DNA of 64,000 nt from Geomonas silvestris (GTDB lineage Bacteria; Desulfobacterota; Desulfuromonadia; Geobacterales; Geobacteraceae): assembly GCF_014193515.1 (NCBI RefSeq), contig NZ_BLXX01000001.1:620001-684000 (forward strand), read 5' to 3'. The notes under the pieces are model-generated. The model saw only the letters and a program-made list of their open reading frames with translations. It did not search any database and was not told the origin of the DNA. The translations under genes were made by a program, and so were the position numbers. Positions 15,815 through 26,312 of this stretch are shown in pieces. Each line of letters starts with the position of its first letter. The first letter of the stretch is position 1.

Positions 15815-16393
15815 CTAATCGAGCGCGCCCATGGTGCGCAGCGTTTCTACGACCTCGCACAAGGGCAGACCGACCACGTTGCTGTAGGATCCGTCGATCT
15901 TCTGCACCATGTGGGCCGCGCCCCCCTGGATGGCGTAGGCACCCGCCTTGTCGAACGGGCAGCCGGTGGCGATGTAGGCGTCGATCTCCTCTTGCCGCAG
16001 ACTTTTGAAGAAAACCTTGGTGCGCACCGCCTGGCTCAGCGCAGCATCGCGCTCCCGGTCGTACACGGCATAGCCGGTCACCACCTCGTGGGGGACTCCC
16101 GAAAGTTTCTTGAGCATCCGGTCGGCATCGGCGGCATCCTTGGGTTTCCCCATGATCTCTCCGTCGCACAAAACGATGGTATCGGCACCGACGAAGAAAC
16201 GCCCCTCGGTGCGGGAGGCCGCGGCGCGGGCCTTTTCTTCGGCCAAACGCAAGACGTGGTCCACCGGTTCCTCACCGGGAAGCGGGGTCTCGTCAATGTC
16301 GGCTGGGGCCACCACGAACGTGATGCCCGCGGATTCCAGAAGCTCGCTGCGGCGGGGCGATGCCGAGGCGAGCACAATCGGTCTACTGTTCAT
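15815..16393 (-). CDS. maf: Maf family nucleotide pyrophosphatase (dTTP/UTP type)
   Basis: 192 residues. The N-terminal [11 protein letters not shown] motif and the central KAGAYAIQG motif define the Maf fold. The latter, with the preceding FKSLRQEEI region, fits the dTTP/UTP pyrophosphatase (YhdE) branch, which hydrolyses non-canonical and excess pyrimidine nucleotides. The ATG at 16393 has aaaggag six bases upstream. It lies 11 nt after a small membrane protein gene and 21 nt before yggS, in one operon. Confidence 0.9.
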   Translation of the reverse strand: MNSRPIVLASASPRRSELLESAGITFVVAPADIDETPLPGEEPVDHVLRLAEEKARAAASRTEGRFFVGADTIVLCDGEIMGKPKDAADADRMLKKLSGVPHEVVTGYAVYDRERDAALSQAVRTKVFFKSLRQEEIDAYIATGCPFDKAGAYAIQGGAAHMVQKIDGSYSNVVGLPLCEVVETLRTMGALD

Positions 16394-16404
16394 TACCAAC
16401 TCCT

Positions 16405-16611
16405 TTACTGCTGTTTTGCCTGGTTGCGGCGACACCAGCGCGCCAGGACCCAGATCGCCGCCAGCACCGCCGCTCCAATGATGACGCTAATCACCTTACC
16501 CGTTGCCAAGCCGTAAATCAGCGACACCACTCCCATGATAACAACGAGCGCCTCCAATGAAAAGAGTCGCCCCACCACGCAGATCTCCTGATGTTCCTTG
16601 TTGCCCGGCAT
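16405..16611 (-). CDS. small two-helix membrane protein, unknown
   Basis: 68 residues with two hydrophobic helices (about 15-34 and 36-56) and a basic, Gln-rich C-terminus. The start at 16611 has ggagg six bases upstream. It is the first gene of the maf-yggS transcript. No family recognised. The 246 nt before it contain G/C-run-rich blocks (ccctcccttgacgggaggg and similar) that look like dispersed repeats. Confidence 0.65.
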   Translation of the reverse strand: MPGNKEHQEICVVGRLFSLEALVVIMGVVSLIYGLATGKVISVIIGAAVLAAIWVLARWCRRNQAKQQ

Positions 16612-16857
16612 AGGACACCTCCAGAGAGACAGGTTGAGGTTGAGCAAAACCTGCGACCAAATCGGCTACCGCACCCCCCTCCCTTGACGGGAGGGGGCGG
16701 GGGGGTGGGTGAAGCTGCCATCGGCAATGATGTGTGACCTGTCTTCCCCCTCACCCTGTCCCGCAAGGGGAGAGGGGACCTAATTGGACGGCTTTCCCCA
16801 AATTTCCGGATAAACCTCCCACAAGGGGCGGGGAGCTTCAGGGTTTGTATCTCGCCG

Positions 16858-18177
16858 CTACTTAACCTTAACCTCAACCTGCAGTTTCCACGGTTCCAGG
16901 GCTTCCAGGCCGCGCTGGGCCAAGAGTCCTCGTTTTTCCTTCTTCTTCACCCGGCCGGGGAGCGGCGGGAAGAGGCCGTAGTTCACGTTCATCGGCTGGA
17001 AGTGGGCCGCCTCGGCGTTGGTGATGTGCACCGCCAGGGCGCCGATTGCGGTCTCGGCCGGCGGTACGGTAAGCGGCTCGCCCAGGGCTTGCCGGGCGGC
17101 GTTGACGCCGGCCACGAAGCCGCTCGAGGCGGACTCGACGTACCCCTCGACGCCGGTGATCTGGCCGGCGAAGAAGAGGCGCGGATCGCTCTTCAGGCGG
17201 CAGGTCGGCTCCAGAAGCGTCGGGGCGTTGATGAAGGTGTTGCGGTGCATGGAACCAAGGCGCACGAACTCGGCGTTCTCAAGCCCGGGGATCATCCGGA
17301 AGATGCGCTTTTGTTCGGGCCAGGTGAGCTTGGTCTGGAAGCCGACCAGGTTGTACATGCTCGCCTCGCGATTTTCCTGGCGCAACTGGATCACGGCGTG
17401 CGGTTCGACCCCCACCCGCGGATCTACGAGCCCCACCGGCTTCATGGGACCAAAGCGCAGGGTCTCCGGGCCGCGGCTCGCCATCTCCTCGATCGGCATG
17501 CACCCTTCGAAGTGCACCACCTTCTCGAAGCTCTTGGGCTCCACCTTCTCGGCGTTCAGTAACTCGGTCACGAAATTCTGGTACTGCTCCTGGTCCATGG
17601 GGCAGTTCAGGTAGTCGTCGCCGTCCCCCTTGCCGTAGCGCGAGGCGCGGAAGGCCTTTTCGTAGTCGATCGATTCGGCCGAGACGATCGGCGCAATGGC
17701 GTCGTAAAAGTAGAGGTAGTTCCCGGCCAGCCGGCCGATCTCCTCTGCCAGCGCGCCGGAGGTGAGCGGCCCGGAGGCGACCACCACGATCCCCTCGGCC
17801 GGGATCTCGCTGACCTCTTCGCGCACCACGGTGATGAGCGGGTGCCCCTCGATCTTTTCGGTGAGGTACGCCGAGAAGAGCTCGCGGTCCACGGCGAGCG
17901 CGCCGCCGGCCGGCACCTTGGTCGCCTCGGCCGCTTCCATGAAGAGCGAGCCCAGGCGGCGCAGCTCCTCCTTCAAAAGCCCCACCGCGTTCTCCAGCGA
18001 GTCGCCGCGCAGCGAGTTGGAGCAGACCAGTTCGCCCAGCCCGGGAAGCTCGTGTGCCGGGCTGAACTGCACCGGTTTCATTTCGTACAGGGTCACCGGC
18101 ACCCCGCGGGAAGCGAGCTGCCAGGCGGCTTCGCAGCCTGCCAGGCCACCGCCGATTACGGTTACGTTTTGCGTCAT
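16858..18177 (-). CDS. trmFO: TrmFO, folate/FAD-dependent tRNA U54 methyltransferase
   Basis: 439 residues. The FAD dinucleotide-binding motif [13 protein letters not shown] is at the N-terminus, followed by LYEMKP and the characteristic [10 protein letters not shown] and [10 protein letters not shown] segments of TrmFO. It forms 5-methyluridine-54 in tRNA using methylenetetrahydrofolate and FADH2. The start at 18177 (aaggag five bases upstream) is preferred to a longer frame reaching 18477, whose extra residues have no family character. It is probably the last gene of the lysM-dprA-topA-trmFO run, although a hairpin separates it from topA. The last residues are basic. Confidence 0.95.
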   Translation of the reverse strand: MTQNVTVIGGGLAGCEAAWQLASRGVPVTLYEMKPVQFSPAHELPGLGELVCSNSLRGDSLENAVGLLKEELRRLGSLFMEAAEATKVPAGGALAVDRELFSAYLTEKIEGHPLITVVREEVSEIPAEGIVVVASGPLTSGALAEEIGRLAGNYLYFYDAIAPIVSAESIDYEKAFRASRYGKGDGDDYLNCPMDQEQYQNFVTELLNAEKVEPKSFEKVVHFEGCMPIEEMASRGPETLRFGPMKPVGLVDPRVGVEPHAVIQLRQENREASMYNLVGFQTKLTWPEQKRIFRMIPGLENAEFVRLGSMHRNTFINAPTLLEPTCRLKSDPRLFFAGQITGVEGYVESASSGFVAGVNAARQALGEPLTVPPAETAIGALAVHITNAEAAHFQPMNVNYGLFPPLPGRVKKKEKRGLLAQRGLEALEPWKLQVEVKVK

Positions 18178-18265
18178 TAATGCTCCTTGCTGATAATCGC
18201 TGTCATCGGACCGATCAGTCGAATCGGACTGGTCGGTCCCATGAAATAAATTGCAGGTGAAACGA

Positions 18266-18293
18266 CAAGCGGGGCCGCAAAGGCCCCGCCGTA
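18266..18293 (-). terminator. GC-rich hairpin between topA and trmFO
   Basis: On the minus strand ggcggggcc pairs with ggccccgcc-like sequence (gcggggccTTTGcggccccgc). No T run follows, so it may attenuate rather than terminate. Confidence 0.5.
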
Positions 18294-18332
18294 AAAGCGC
18301 AGTAAGCGCCGTACTGTGCCGCTGGCGCGCCC

Positions 18333-20705
18333 CTAGTCGGTGCTCTTCCAGTCGCACCCCTCTTTGGGGCACTTCAAGAACTCGCCCTGGCGCTTGTACA
18401 CCTTCTTCACCAAAAGCGGGAAACCGCACTTGGGACAGGGCTGCTGCACCGGCTGGTCCCAGACGGCGAACTTGCACTCGGGGTAGCGGTTGCAGGAGTA
18501 GAAGAGCTTGCCGAAGCGGGACTTCTTCTCGATCAGCTCACCTTTGCCGCACTCGACACAGGTGATCCCGGTCCCCTTGGGCTTCACCAGGGGCTGGATG
18601 TTCTTGCAGTTGGGGTACGCCGAGCAGGCCAGGTACTTGCCGAAACGCCCGTCCTTGATGAGCATCTGGCTGCCGCACTTGTCACAGACCTCCTCGGACA
18701 AGACCGGCTCGACCACCTCACCGGTCTCCTTGTCGAGAGCCCTGATGTAGCGGCACTCGGGATACCCGGAGCAGGCGTAGAACTTACCGAACTTGCCGAG
18801 CTTCACCACCAGGGGCTTGCCGCACTCGGGGCAGACCTCGTCGGTCGCCTCGGTGGTGAGATCCGACTTGCTGAGCTCGGACTCCTTGTGCTTCAGGAGG
18901 TCGATAAAGGGTCCCCAGAACTGGTGCAACAGCGGCCGCCACTGCTTCTCGCCGCGCGAGACCATGTCGAGCTCTTCCTCGAGGTTCGCCGTGAAGTTGT
19001 AGTCCACGTACTGGGTGAAGTGGTTGGTCAAAAGGTCCGACACCACCATGCCGACGTCTTCGGGGAAGAAGCGCTTTTTGTCCAGGCGGGCGTACTTCCT
19101 CTCGGTGAGCGTGTTCATGATGGAGGCGTAGGTGGACGGACGGCCGATACCGTACTCCTCCAGGGTCTTCACCAGGCTCGCCTCGGTGTAGCGCGGCGGC
19201 GGCTGGGTGAAGTGCCGCTCGGGGAGGAGCTCTTTCAGGTCGAGCACTTCGCCCTCGGTCAAGGGCGGGAGCATCCCCTCCTTCTCTTCGACCTCGTCGT
19301 CGACCCCTTCGATGTAGAGCTTCATGAATCCGGCGAAGCGGATCACGGTGCCGGCGGTCCGGAAGCGGAAGCCCTCCCCTGCGGAGATCTCCACCGAGGT
19401 CTGGTCCAAAAGCGCCTCGGCCATCTGGCAGGCCACAGTGCGCTTCCAGATCAGGTCGTAGAGCTTGAACTGGTCCGAGGTGAGGTACTTCTTGAGCTCG
19501 ATCGGGGTCTTGGAGATGTAGGTCGGCCGCACCGCCTCGTGCGCCTCCTGGGCGTTTTTCGACTTGTTCTTGAAGACGCGCGGCTTGGCGAGCGCGTAAT
19601 CCTTGCCGTAGAGCGAGGTGATAAGCGCCTTCGCGTCGTCGAGCGCCACCTGGGAGAGCGCCACCGAGTCGGTACGCATGTAGGTGATGAGACCGACGGC
19701 CCCTTCCCCGATGTCGATACCCTCGTAGAGTTTCTGCGCGGTGGACATGGTCTTCTTGGCGGAGAAACCGAGCTTTCTGGCCGCCTCCTGCTGCAGCGTC
19801 GAGGTGGTGAACGGCGGCGAAGGCTGGCGCTTGCGCTCGCTCTTGGTGATCTTCTCGACCCGGTAGACCGGATTGACCGGCTTCTCGACCAGGCGGGGCT
19901 CGCCGGCGCTGCCGAGCGCCTTCGCCTCGCCTGCGCTCCCTTCCTCACCCTCGCGTGCGTTCACCGGCTGGAACTTCCGCCCACCCAACTGGCCGAAGAG
20001 CCGGAAGGCCGCCTCCTGGTCCGGGATGTCGAACTTGCCGAGCTTCTTGCCTTCGGCCTCGATGAGTGAAGCGCTCAGGTCCTTCTTCTTGCCGGTCTCG
20101 AGTTTTGCCGAGATGGACCAGTACTCGCGCTCCTTGAAGGCCTGGATCTCCTTCTCGCGCTCGCAGATCAGCCTGAGCGCCACCGACTGAACGCGCCCGG
20201 CGGAGAGCCCGTAGCGGATCTTCTTCCAGAGAAACGGCGACAGCGTGAAGCCGACCAGGTAGTCCAGGATGGAACGGGCCTGCTGGGCGTGCACCAGGTC
20301 GAGCGCGATGTTGCGCGGGTTTTGCACCGCGTTGACGATGGCATCCTTGGTGATCTCGTGGAACACCACTCGCTTGATGTCGAAGGGCGGCTTCTTGCCG
20401 TTATCGAGCCCAAGCGCTGCCAGAAGGTGCCAGGAGATCGCCTCCCCTTCGCGGTCGGGGTCAGTCGCGAGCAAAAGCGAGTTGATCCCCTTCAGTTCCT
20501 TCTTGATGGCGTCGATGTGCTTCTTGCTCTCCGGCAGCACCGCGTACTTAGGCTCGAATTCGTGGTCGATGTCCACCGAACCCTGCTTGCTGGGGAGCGC
20601 GCGCACGTGGCCGAAGGAGGCCAGCACCTTGTAGTCGGGCCCGAGAAATTTTTCTATGGTCTTCGCCTTGGCGGGAGACTCTACGATGACGAGATGCTGA
20701 GACAT
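18333..20705 (-). CDS. topA: DNA topoisomerase I
   Basis: 790 residues, type IA enzyme that relaxes negative supercoils. The Toprim domain starts with [12 protein letters not shown] and carries the acidic triad region [10 protein letters not shown]. The active-site tyrosine is in [10 protein letters not shown]. The C-terminus has four Cys4 zinc ribbons of the CPxCG...C(S/P)x(Y/G)PxC type (last about 200 residues); the fourth is CPKCG...CPKEGC. An Ala/Gly/Glu-rich insertion (about residues 245-270) separates two core subdomains. It lies 82 nt downstream of dprA on the same strand, a common arrangement. Confidence 0.97.
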   Translation of the reverse strand: MSQHLVIVESPAKAKTIEKFLGPDYKVLASFGHVRALPSKQGSVDIDHEFEPKYAVLPESKKHIDAIKKELKGINSLLLATDPDREGEAISWHLLAALGLDNGKKPPFDIKRVVFHEITKDAIVNAVQNPRNIALDLVHAQQARSILDYLVGFTLSPFLWKKIRYGLSAGRVQSVALRLICEREKEIQAFKEREYWSISAKLETGKKKDLSASLIEAEGKKLGKFDIPDQEAAFRLFGQLGGRKFQPVNAREGEEGSAGEAKALGSAGEPRLVEKPVNPVYRVEKITKSERKRQPSPPFTTSTLQQEAARKLGFSAKKTMSTAQKLYEGIDIGEGAVGLITYMRTDSVALSQVALDDAKALITSLYGKDYALAKPRVFKNKSKNAQEAHEAVRPTYISKTPIELKKYLTSDQFKLYDLIWKRTVACQMAEALLDQTSVEISAGEGFRFRTAGTVIRFAGFMKLYIEGVDDEVEEKEGMLPPLTEGEVLDLKELLPERHFTQPPPRYTEASLVKTLEEYGIGRPSTYASIMNTLTERKYARLDKKRFFPEDVGMVVSDLLTNHFTQYVDYNFTANLEEELDMVSRGEKQWRPLLHQFWGPFIDLLKHKESELSKSDLTTEATDEVCPECGKPLVVKLGKFGKFYACSGYPECRYIRALDKETGEVVEPVLSEEVCDKCGSQMLIKDGRFGKYLACSAYPNCKNIQPLVKPKGTGITCVECGKGELIEKKSRFGKLFYSCNRYPECKFAVWDQPVQQPCPKCGFPLLVKKVYKRQGEFLKCPKEGCDWKSTD

Positions 20706-20787
20706 GTGACCACCTGGGTTATCGGATTGATCTGGTTCAAGCCCCTAGTGTAATGACCATTCGGGGAAAAGGCAAAAAAGCTTTTAT

Positions 20788-21861
20788 TCAGGTGACGCTG
20801 AAGTGCTTGCCGGGGAGCTGCACGATGGCCCCTTTCAATTCGAGGCTCAAAAGCGTGGCGGATACCTCGCCGGGGGTGAGCGCGCTCTGGACGATGATCT
20901 CGTCGATCTGCAGCGCCCCGCGGCAAAGGAGCACGTAGAGCTCGGCCTCCCGGGGGGTAAGCGAGAACTCGGGCGGCCTCTCCGGATCGGCATCCGGACA
21001 GGGGAGCCGCAGCTCCTCCAGGATGTCCTCCACCCGCTCCACGAGCTTGGCCCCTTCCTTGATGAGGCCGTTTGCGCCCCGGCTGCCGCTCAGGGTGACG
21101 TTGCCGGGGACCGCGAAAACCTCGCGCCCCTGTTCCAGGGCGAACCGGGCGGTGATGAGCGAGCCGCTCTTCTCGCCCGCCTCCACCACCACGCCGCGCG
21201 AGATGGCGGAGATGATCCGGTTGCGCCGCGGGAAGTTTTCGGCCAGCGGCTCGGTCCCCAGGGGAAACTCGGAGATGAGCGCCCCCGTTGCTGCCACCGC
21301 TTCAAAGAGCGCCTGGTTCTCGGGCGGGTAGACCACGTCGATGCCGCAGCCAAGGACCGCGATGCTGCGCCCGCCCCCTTTCACCGCACCCCAGTGCGCC
21401 GCGGTGTCGATGCCGCGCGCCATCCCCGAGACCACGGCGACCTGGCAGCGGGAAAGGTCCCTGGCGAGTCTGGTGGCGGTGCACAGGCCGTACTGCGTGG
21501 CGCGCCGGGAGCCAACCAGGGCGACCGCCGGCTCGCTCCCCTTCAGTTCCCCCGTAACGAAGAGAAACGGAGGGGGGTCCGGGATCTCCATGAGGGGCTT
21601 CGGGTAGCGCTCCGAGAGGATGTCGACCACGCCGGCCCCGCAGGCCGCGAGACGTTCACATTCCCTGTCGGCAGCCGGGCGCCAGTTAAAGGCGCTAAGC
21701 GACTCCCGCGCCGCGGGACCGAGCCCCTTCACCTGAGCAAGCTCCGCGGCCGTTGCCTTCAGTGCGCGCTCCGGGGAACCGAAGTGCGCCAAAAGCCGCA
21801 GGAAGGTGACGTTGCCCACCTGGGGCACCGACTTCAGGGCGAACCAGTAGTAGTGATCCAT
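20788..21861 (-). CDS. dprA: DNA processing protein DprA
   Basis: 357 residues. An N-terminal SAM/HhH-like domain (FLRLLAHFGSPERAL, VKGLGPAARESL) precedes the Rossmann-like DprA core. The core has ALVGSRRATQYG, VSGMARGIDTAAH, LGCGIDVVYPPEN and NFPRRNRIISAIS motifs. The C-terminal winged helix (about 295-357) completes the family layout. DprA loads RecA on incoming single-stranded DNA during transformation and recombination. The start at 21861 has gggggga before the ATG. It lies 20 nt after the LysM gene and shares its transcript. Confidence 0.95.
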   Translation of the reverse strand: MDHYYWFALKSVPQVGNVTFLRLLAHFGSPERALKATAAELAQVKGLGPAARESLSAFNWRPAADRECERLAACGAGVVDILSERYPKPLMEIPDPPPFLFVTGELKGSEPAVALVGSRRATQYGLCTATRLARDLSRCQVAVVSGMARGIDTAAHWGAVKGGGRSIAVLGCGIDVVYPPENQALFEAVAATGALISEFPLGTEPLAENFPRRNRIISAISRGVVVEAGEKSGSLITARFALEQGREVFAVPGNVTLSGSRGANGLIKEGAKLVERVEDILEELRLPCPDADPERPPEFSLTPREAELYVLLCRGALQIDEIIVQSALTPGEVSATLLSLELKGAIVQLPGKHFSVT

Positions 21862-21881
21862 GGGGTTCCCCCCGGAGGCGG

Positions 21882-22904
21882 CTACCTGGCCTTCTTGAGC
21901 TCCACGCGGTCGCCGCGGTAGACGGTGTCGACGCACTTGACGATGAGGGCGGTCGAGGTGTTGACGCCGGTCCGCACCACCACCAGGGCGCCGATCACCT
22001 CGACGGGGAGCTGCTCGATCTTCGCCAGGGTGTAGCGCTGGTCCGGCTTCACGTCGCGCACGATGTAGAGCAGGTTCCCGGCCTTGAGGCCGTGGGCGGT
22101 ACCCAGGTCGAGGTAGACGGCATCCCCTACCGCGAGGGCCTGGTTGCCGGTCTGGCTCTCCACGATGTAACCCACCAGGTCGCGGTCCGCAGCCTTGAGC
22201 GGGACGTGCACCCGGCGCTCCTGGTAGGGGAGCAAGAAGGCACCGGCGCTGATTTCCTGGTAGGACTTGGTGATGATCGCCTTGGAAACCTTCGGGTCGA
22301 CCTCGGAGAGCTGCAATTCGCCGAGCGGCAGGACGCGTTCGCCCAGGATCTCGTTGGTGACCGGGTGGCTCACCGCCCCCATTTTCTGATAGACGGTGAA
22401 GCGGTCGCCGACGTTGGCACCGTTCGCCCGGCCCACATCGGTATAGACGATGTCGTCGGTGCCGACGATGGCGCGGTTTTGGTGGGTCGAGACGATCACC
22501 CCGGCCGGAACGATCTGGCGCTCCATCAGGAAGCCTTCCGAACCGGTGATCTTGAACTCGCGCGCTGCGGCCGGCTCCTCAGCTGCCGCGACCGGGGCCT
22601 TCCCGGCGGGAGGCTGCGCCGCTTGCGGCCGGTTAGGGCGCGGCGCCTCCTCGATCTCGATCCGGTCGCTGTAAACCTTGATGCGCTGGCCGGGGTAGAT
22701 GAAGTGGGGGTTGCCGACCGTGGGGTTCGCCGCCCAGAGATTGGGCCAGTAGTAGGGGTCGTTCAGAAAACGCTTGGACAGTCCCCACATCGTGTCGCCC
22801 GGCGCCACCGTGTAAATGGTAGGTTCTTCCTTAGTGGTCTGTGCCAGCGCCAGGGTCCCCGTCAGACAGAAAAAGAGCAGTGCTAAACAGACAGGCTTCT
22901 TCAT
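21882..22904 (-). CDS. secreted LysM-domain protein
   Basis: 340 residues. Sec signal peptide (MKKPVCLALLFFCLTGTLALAQ), then a LysM peptidoglycan-binding motif (YTVAPGDTMWGLSKRF to YPGQRIKVY, about residues 31-80). An Ala/Pro-rich linker and a beta-rich C-terminal region with two or three repeated segments (VGDRFTVYQK, VGDAVYLDLG, AGNLLYIVRD) follow. Probably a periplasmic cell-wall-binding protein; no catalytic motif seen. It heads the dprA-topA run, and a sigma-70-like promoter lies about 225 nt upstream. Confidence 0.88.
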   Translation of the reverse strand: MKKPVCLALLFFCLTGTLALAQTTKEEPTIYTVAPGDTMWGLSKRFLNDPYYWPNLWAANPTVGNPHFIYPGQRIKVYSDRIEIEEAPRPNRPQAAQPPAGKAPVAAAEEPAAAREFKITGSEGFLMERQIVPAGVIVSTHQNRAIVGTDDIVYTDVGRANGANVGDRFTVYQKMGAVSHPVTNEILGERVLPLGELQLSEVDPKVSKAIITKSYQEISAGAFLLPYQERRVHVPLKAADRDLVGYIVESQTGNQALAVGDAVYLDLGTAHGLKAGNLLYIVRDVKPDQRYTLAKIEQLPVEVIGALVVVRTGVNTSTALIVKCVDTVYRGDRVELKKAR

Positions 22905-23282
22905 ACGCTCCTCGTAGGGCTTAGGGCGCCCCGGCCTCTCCCCTCATCCTGATGGACGAGGTCATTCAATAGACGCAGTTTTCAGTCCGAGCGGTTACCC
23001 GGTTTTCAGCCATCGGCTCATGAAGCAGCTGTTGAGCGGTGCGTCAATCGGCCGAAACCGAGCCTTCCACACCGACAAAAACCCAGTAAAAACGGGCCTT
23101 GAGCGCCTCCCCCGGGCAAAAATTTAACATAATTAAAGCTTTTTGGATGGCAATGTCAAGGAGAAAGCGCCCTTTTGGGGGTTCATTATAAGGGCCATCT
23201 GTGCTAGGATCGCGCTCCGGTTTGCAGGGCTTGCCCTCAGGTTTCCGGCGCTTATTTGAACTATTGAAAGGTCGTACCCTTC
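22905..23282. other. 378-nt divergent intergenic region
   Basis: Separates the LysM-dprA-topA operon from the U32-arn run. It contains the minus-strand promoter listed separately and an AT-rich patch near 23120-23145. Nothing else recognised. Confidence 0.5.
23130..23159 (-). promoter_or_regulatory. candidate sigma-70 promoter for lysM-dprA-topA
   Basis: Minus-strand TTGACA with an 18-nt spacer and TAATTA in an otherwise GC-rich region. Confidence 0.45.
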
Positions 23283-24506
23283 GTGAAAAAACCCGAACTC
23301 CTGGCACCGGCCGGGAACATGGAGAAACTCAAGGTCGCCATCCGCTACGGCGCCGACGCCGTCTACCTGGGCGGCAAGGCCTTCGGACTGCGCAACCTGG
23401 CCGACAACTTCACCATCCCCGAGCTTGACGAGGCCGTCGCCTACGCGCACCGGCACGGCGTCAAGGTCTACCTCACCCTCAACGCCTATCCCGGCAATGA
23501 AGGCATCGACCAATTGGGCGATTACTTGAGGGATATCGCGCACCTCCCGCTGGACGCCTACATCGCCGCAGACCCCGGGGTCATCGAACTGATCCAGGAG
23601 ATCTCCCCCGGACGCGACATCCACCTCTCCACCCAGGCCAACACCACCAACTGGCGCAGCGTCCGTTTCTGGGAGAAACAGGGGATCCGACGGGTCAACC
23701 TGGCCCGCGAGATGCCGCTCGAGGAGATCCGCGAGACCCGCGAGCGCTCATCGATGGAGCTCGAGGCGTTCATACACGGCGCGATGTGCATCTCCTACTC
23801 GGGGCGCTGCCTGCTCTCAAGCGCGATGACCGGCCGCGACGCCAACAAGGGTGAGTGCACCCAGCCCTGCCGCTGGAACTACGCCATCGTCGAGGAGACC
23901 CGCCCCGGCGAGTATTTCCCGATCCACGAGGACGAGAGCGGCAGCTACATCTTCAACTCGAAGGACCTCTGCCTCATCGAACAGCTCCCCGAGCTGGTGC
24001 GAAGCGGGGTCGACTCGCTGAAGATCGAGGGGCGCATGAAGGGGATCTACTACGCGGCCAGCGTGATCCGGATCTACCGCGCCGCCCTTGACAGCTACTG
24101 CGCCGACCCGGAGCGCTACGAACTGAAGCGCGAGTGGCTCGCCGAGCTGAACAAGGTAAGCCACCGCGGCTACACCACCGGGTTCCTGCTCGGCAAGCCG
24201 CGCGACGTGGACCACGAGTACTGGTCGGACTACGTGCGCACCTACCAGTTCGTGGCGACGGTCGAGGAGCAGGCCGAGGCGGGGACCCTGCTCGGGGTGC
24301 GCAACCGGCTCGAGGTCGGCGACCGGCTGGAGCTCATAGGCCAGGGTGCCAGTTTCACCACCTTCACCCTCACCGCGATGCACAACGAGGCCGGGGAGCC
24401 GCTGCAGGTGGCCCACGCCAACCAGCGCATCGTCGTCCCCGGGATCCCCGAAGCCTGCCAGTTCGACCTGATCAGGCGCGAGAAAAAAGCCGAGGTTGCC
24501 TCATGA
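23283..24506 (+). CDS. peptidase U32 family protein (TrhP/RlhA-like RNA hydroxylation family)
   Basis: 407 residues. The N-terminal PELLAPAGNMEKLKVAIRYGADAVYLGG is the U32 hallmark. The Cys cluster CISYSGRCLLS ... NKGECTQPCRW corresponds to the four conserved cysteines of the family. The C-terminal beta-barrel (about 320-400) is present. Characterised members such as TrhP and RlhA act with prephenate in tRNA or rRNA hydroxylation rather than as peptidases. The start is GTG at 23283. The stop overlaps the arnT start (ATGA), so the two are translationally coupled. Confidence 0.88.
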   Translation: MKKPELLAPAGNMEKLKVAIRYGADAVYLGGKAFGLRNLADNFTIPELDEAVAYAHRHGVKVYLTLNAYPGNEGIDQLGDYLRDIAHLPLDAYIAADPGVIELIQEISPGRDIHLSTQANTTNWRSVRFWEKQGIRRVNLAREMPLEEIRETRERSSMELEAFIHGAMCISYSGRCLLSSAMTGRDANKGECTQPCRWNYAIVEETRPGEYFPIHEDESGSYIFNSKDLCLIEQLPELVRSGVDSLKIEGRMKGIYYAASVIRIYRAALDSYCADPERYELKREWLAELNKVSHRGYTTGFLLGKPRDVDHEYWSDYVRTYQFVATVEEQAEAGTLLGVRNRLEVGDRLELIGQGASFTTFTLTAMHNEAGEPLQVAHANQRIVVPGIPEACQFDLIRREKKAEVAS

Positions 24507-26200
24507 TTTCACCCTTCAACGGATTGATGCGCTACCTGCGCCAGGAAAACGAAAGCCTCATGCGCGACCTGGGACTTTTGGCCATCGTCTTCGGCACGCT
24601 GTTCTTCCAGGGACTGGGGGCGCTGCCGCTCATCGACCCCGACGAGGGGCGTTACATCGAGATCCCGCGCGAGATGCTCTTGCGCCACGACTTCGTGACC
24701 CCGATGCTGAACGGGGTGAAGTACTTCGAGAAGCCCCCGCTGCACTACTGGCTGAACGCGCTCTCGCTGACCCTTTTCGGCGAGAACGAGTTCGCCGCGC
24801 GCTTCGCCGGCACCCTGTGCGGGCTTTTGACCGTGCTGGTCACCTACTACCTGGGGCGCCGGCTCATGGGGCGCCGTGTCGGGCTCTACGCCGCGCTCAT
24901 CCTGGGGAGCACCGGCGGCTTCCTGGTGCAGGCCCGCATCAACTTCACCGACATGACCCTCAGCTTCCTTTTGACCTGCGCCTTTGGCTGCTTCGCCCTG
25001 GCCCAGCGCGAGGAGGAGCGCCAGAAGGGGCTTTGGTACTACCTCTTCTATATAAGTATGGGGCTTGCGGTGCTGGCCAAGGGACTCATCGGCATCGTGC
25101 TCCCCGGCGCCGTGATCTTCCTGTACCTGCTCTTCACCAAGAGGTGGCGCCTGCTCGCCGAGATGCGCCTTTTTACCGGCGGGTTACTCTTCTTCGCCGT
25201 CTGCGCCCCTTGGTTCGTGCTGGTGTCCTTGAGAAACCCGGAGTTCCCGCAGTTCTTCTTCATCCACGAGCATTTCCAGCGCTTCCTGACCAAGGTGCAC
25301 CACCGCTACCAGCCGATTTGGTTCTTCGTCCCGGTGCTCCTGGCGACCCTGCTCCCCTGGTCCCCGCTCATCCCGGCAGCCTTGAAACGTGGCTGGACCG
25401 AGCGCCGCGGCACCGGAGCCACCCTCTTCCTGGTGCTCTGGGCCGTGGTGATCTTTGCCTTTTTCTCCAAGTCGAGTTCGAAGCTGATCCCGTACATCCT
25501 GCCGGTGTTCCCGCCGCTTGCGCTGCTCATCGGCGCCTGGCTCGAGCGCGGCAGCTCGCCCAGGAGCATGCGCTGGCACGCGGTCGGCGTCGGGACCCTG
25601 CTCCTCGCGCTGGGAACTGCGGCCATCGCCTACCCGCTTACCTTCCCGAAGCCCGAGATCGGGCTTCCCGAAGGGGTGCTGGTGGGCGGTCTCTTCCTGT
25701 GCCAGGGGGTGGCGGCGCTCATCTCAGGTTTTAGGGGAGAGCCGGTCCGTTTCCTCGCCACCATGGCCATCACGGCGTACTTCTTCTGCCTGATCGCCCC
25801 TCCGGTGATCTACGCCCGTGTGGTCCCCGACGTCGCCAACAAGGAGTTCTCCCAGGCCATCAACCAGAAGGCCGGCAAGGAGGTGCGTATCGCCTGCTAC
25901 AGCGGCTACGAGCAGGGAATCGCCTTCTACACCCACCGCCGGGTGATCGTGGTGGGGGATCCTGACGAACTGACCTTCGGGCGGGACCAGGGGGGGCATG
26001 CGGAGTGGTTCCTGGACTTCGACGCCTTCCACAAGCTTTGGGACTCCGGCACGCCGCTTTTCACCACCATAAAGCAGCGCGACCTCCCGAAGCTTGAGGC
26101 TAACGTGAAGACTCCGATAACGGTCGTGACCAAGGTGGGGAGAAGGCTTTTGGTGAGCAACCGGCCGGTGGAAACCGGGCAGGTGCCGGCAAACCAGTAG
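24503..26200 (+). CDS. arnT: ArnT-type Ara4N transferase to lipid A (PMT family)
   Basis: 565 residues. An integral membrane glycosyltransferase with about 12 hydrophobic helices and a periplasmic C-terminal domain (about 440-565). The first periplasmic loop has the catalytic acidic motif IDPDEGRYIEIPREM, then FEKPPLHYWLNALS, both typical of ArnT. It transfers 4-amino-4-deoxy-L-arabinose from undecaprenyl phosphate to lipid A, lowering its negative charge. The ATG overlaps the U32 stop by four bases. The following arnB, arnC, arnA and arnD genes support the assignment over a generic mannosyltransferase. Confidence 0.88.
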   Translation: MISPFNGLMRYLRQENESLMRDLGLLAIVFGTLFFQGLGALPLIDPDEGRYIEIPREMLLRHDFVTPMLNGVKYFEKPPLHYWLNALSLTLFGENEFAARFAGTLCGLLTVLVTYYLGRRLMGRRVGLYAALILGSTGGFLVQARINFTDMTLSFLLTCAFGCFALAQREEERQKGLWYYLFYISMGLAVLAKGLIGIVLPGAVIFLYLLFTKRWRLLAEMRLFTGGLLFFAVCAPWFVLVSLRNPEFPQFFFIHEHFQRFLTKVHHRYQPIWFFVPVLLATLLPWSPLIPAALKRGWTERRGTGATLFLVLWAVVIFAFFSKSSSKLIPYILPVFPPLALLIGAWLERGSSPRSMRWHAVGVGTLLLALGTAAIAYPLTFPKPEIGLPEGVLVGGLFLCQGVAALISGFRGEPVRFLATMAITAYFFCLIAPPVIYARVVPDVANKEFSQAINQKAGKEVRIACYSGYEQGIAFYTHRRVIVVGDPDELTFGRDQGGHAEWFLDFDAFHKLWDSGTPLFTTIKQRDLPKLEANVKTPITVVTKVGRRLLVSNRPVETGQVPANQ

Positions 26201-26312
26201 GGCCGCTTTTATATACCGTATTCATTACGGCACGTTGCCCGAAATTGTTTGACCACCCGAACCGTTCGTGCAATATTGGCAGGTTGAAATTCCAGTGATC
26301 CGGAGGATCCCC

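Noticed and set aside
24134-24502. N-terminal extension of ArnT into the U32 gene
   Set aside because: Out of frame with U32 and Arg/Gly-rich without domain character; the ATGA overlap at 24503 gives a normal ArnT start.
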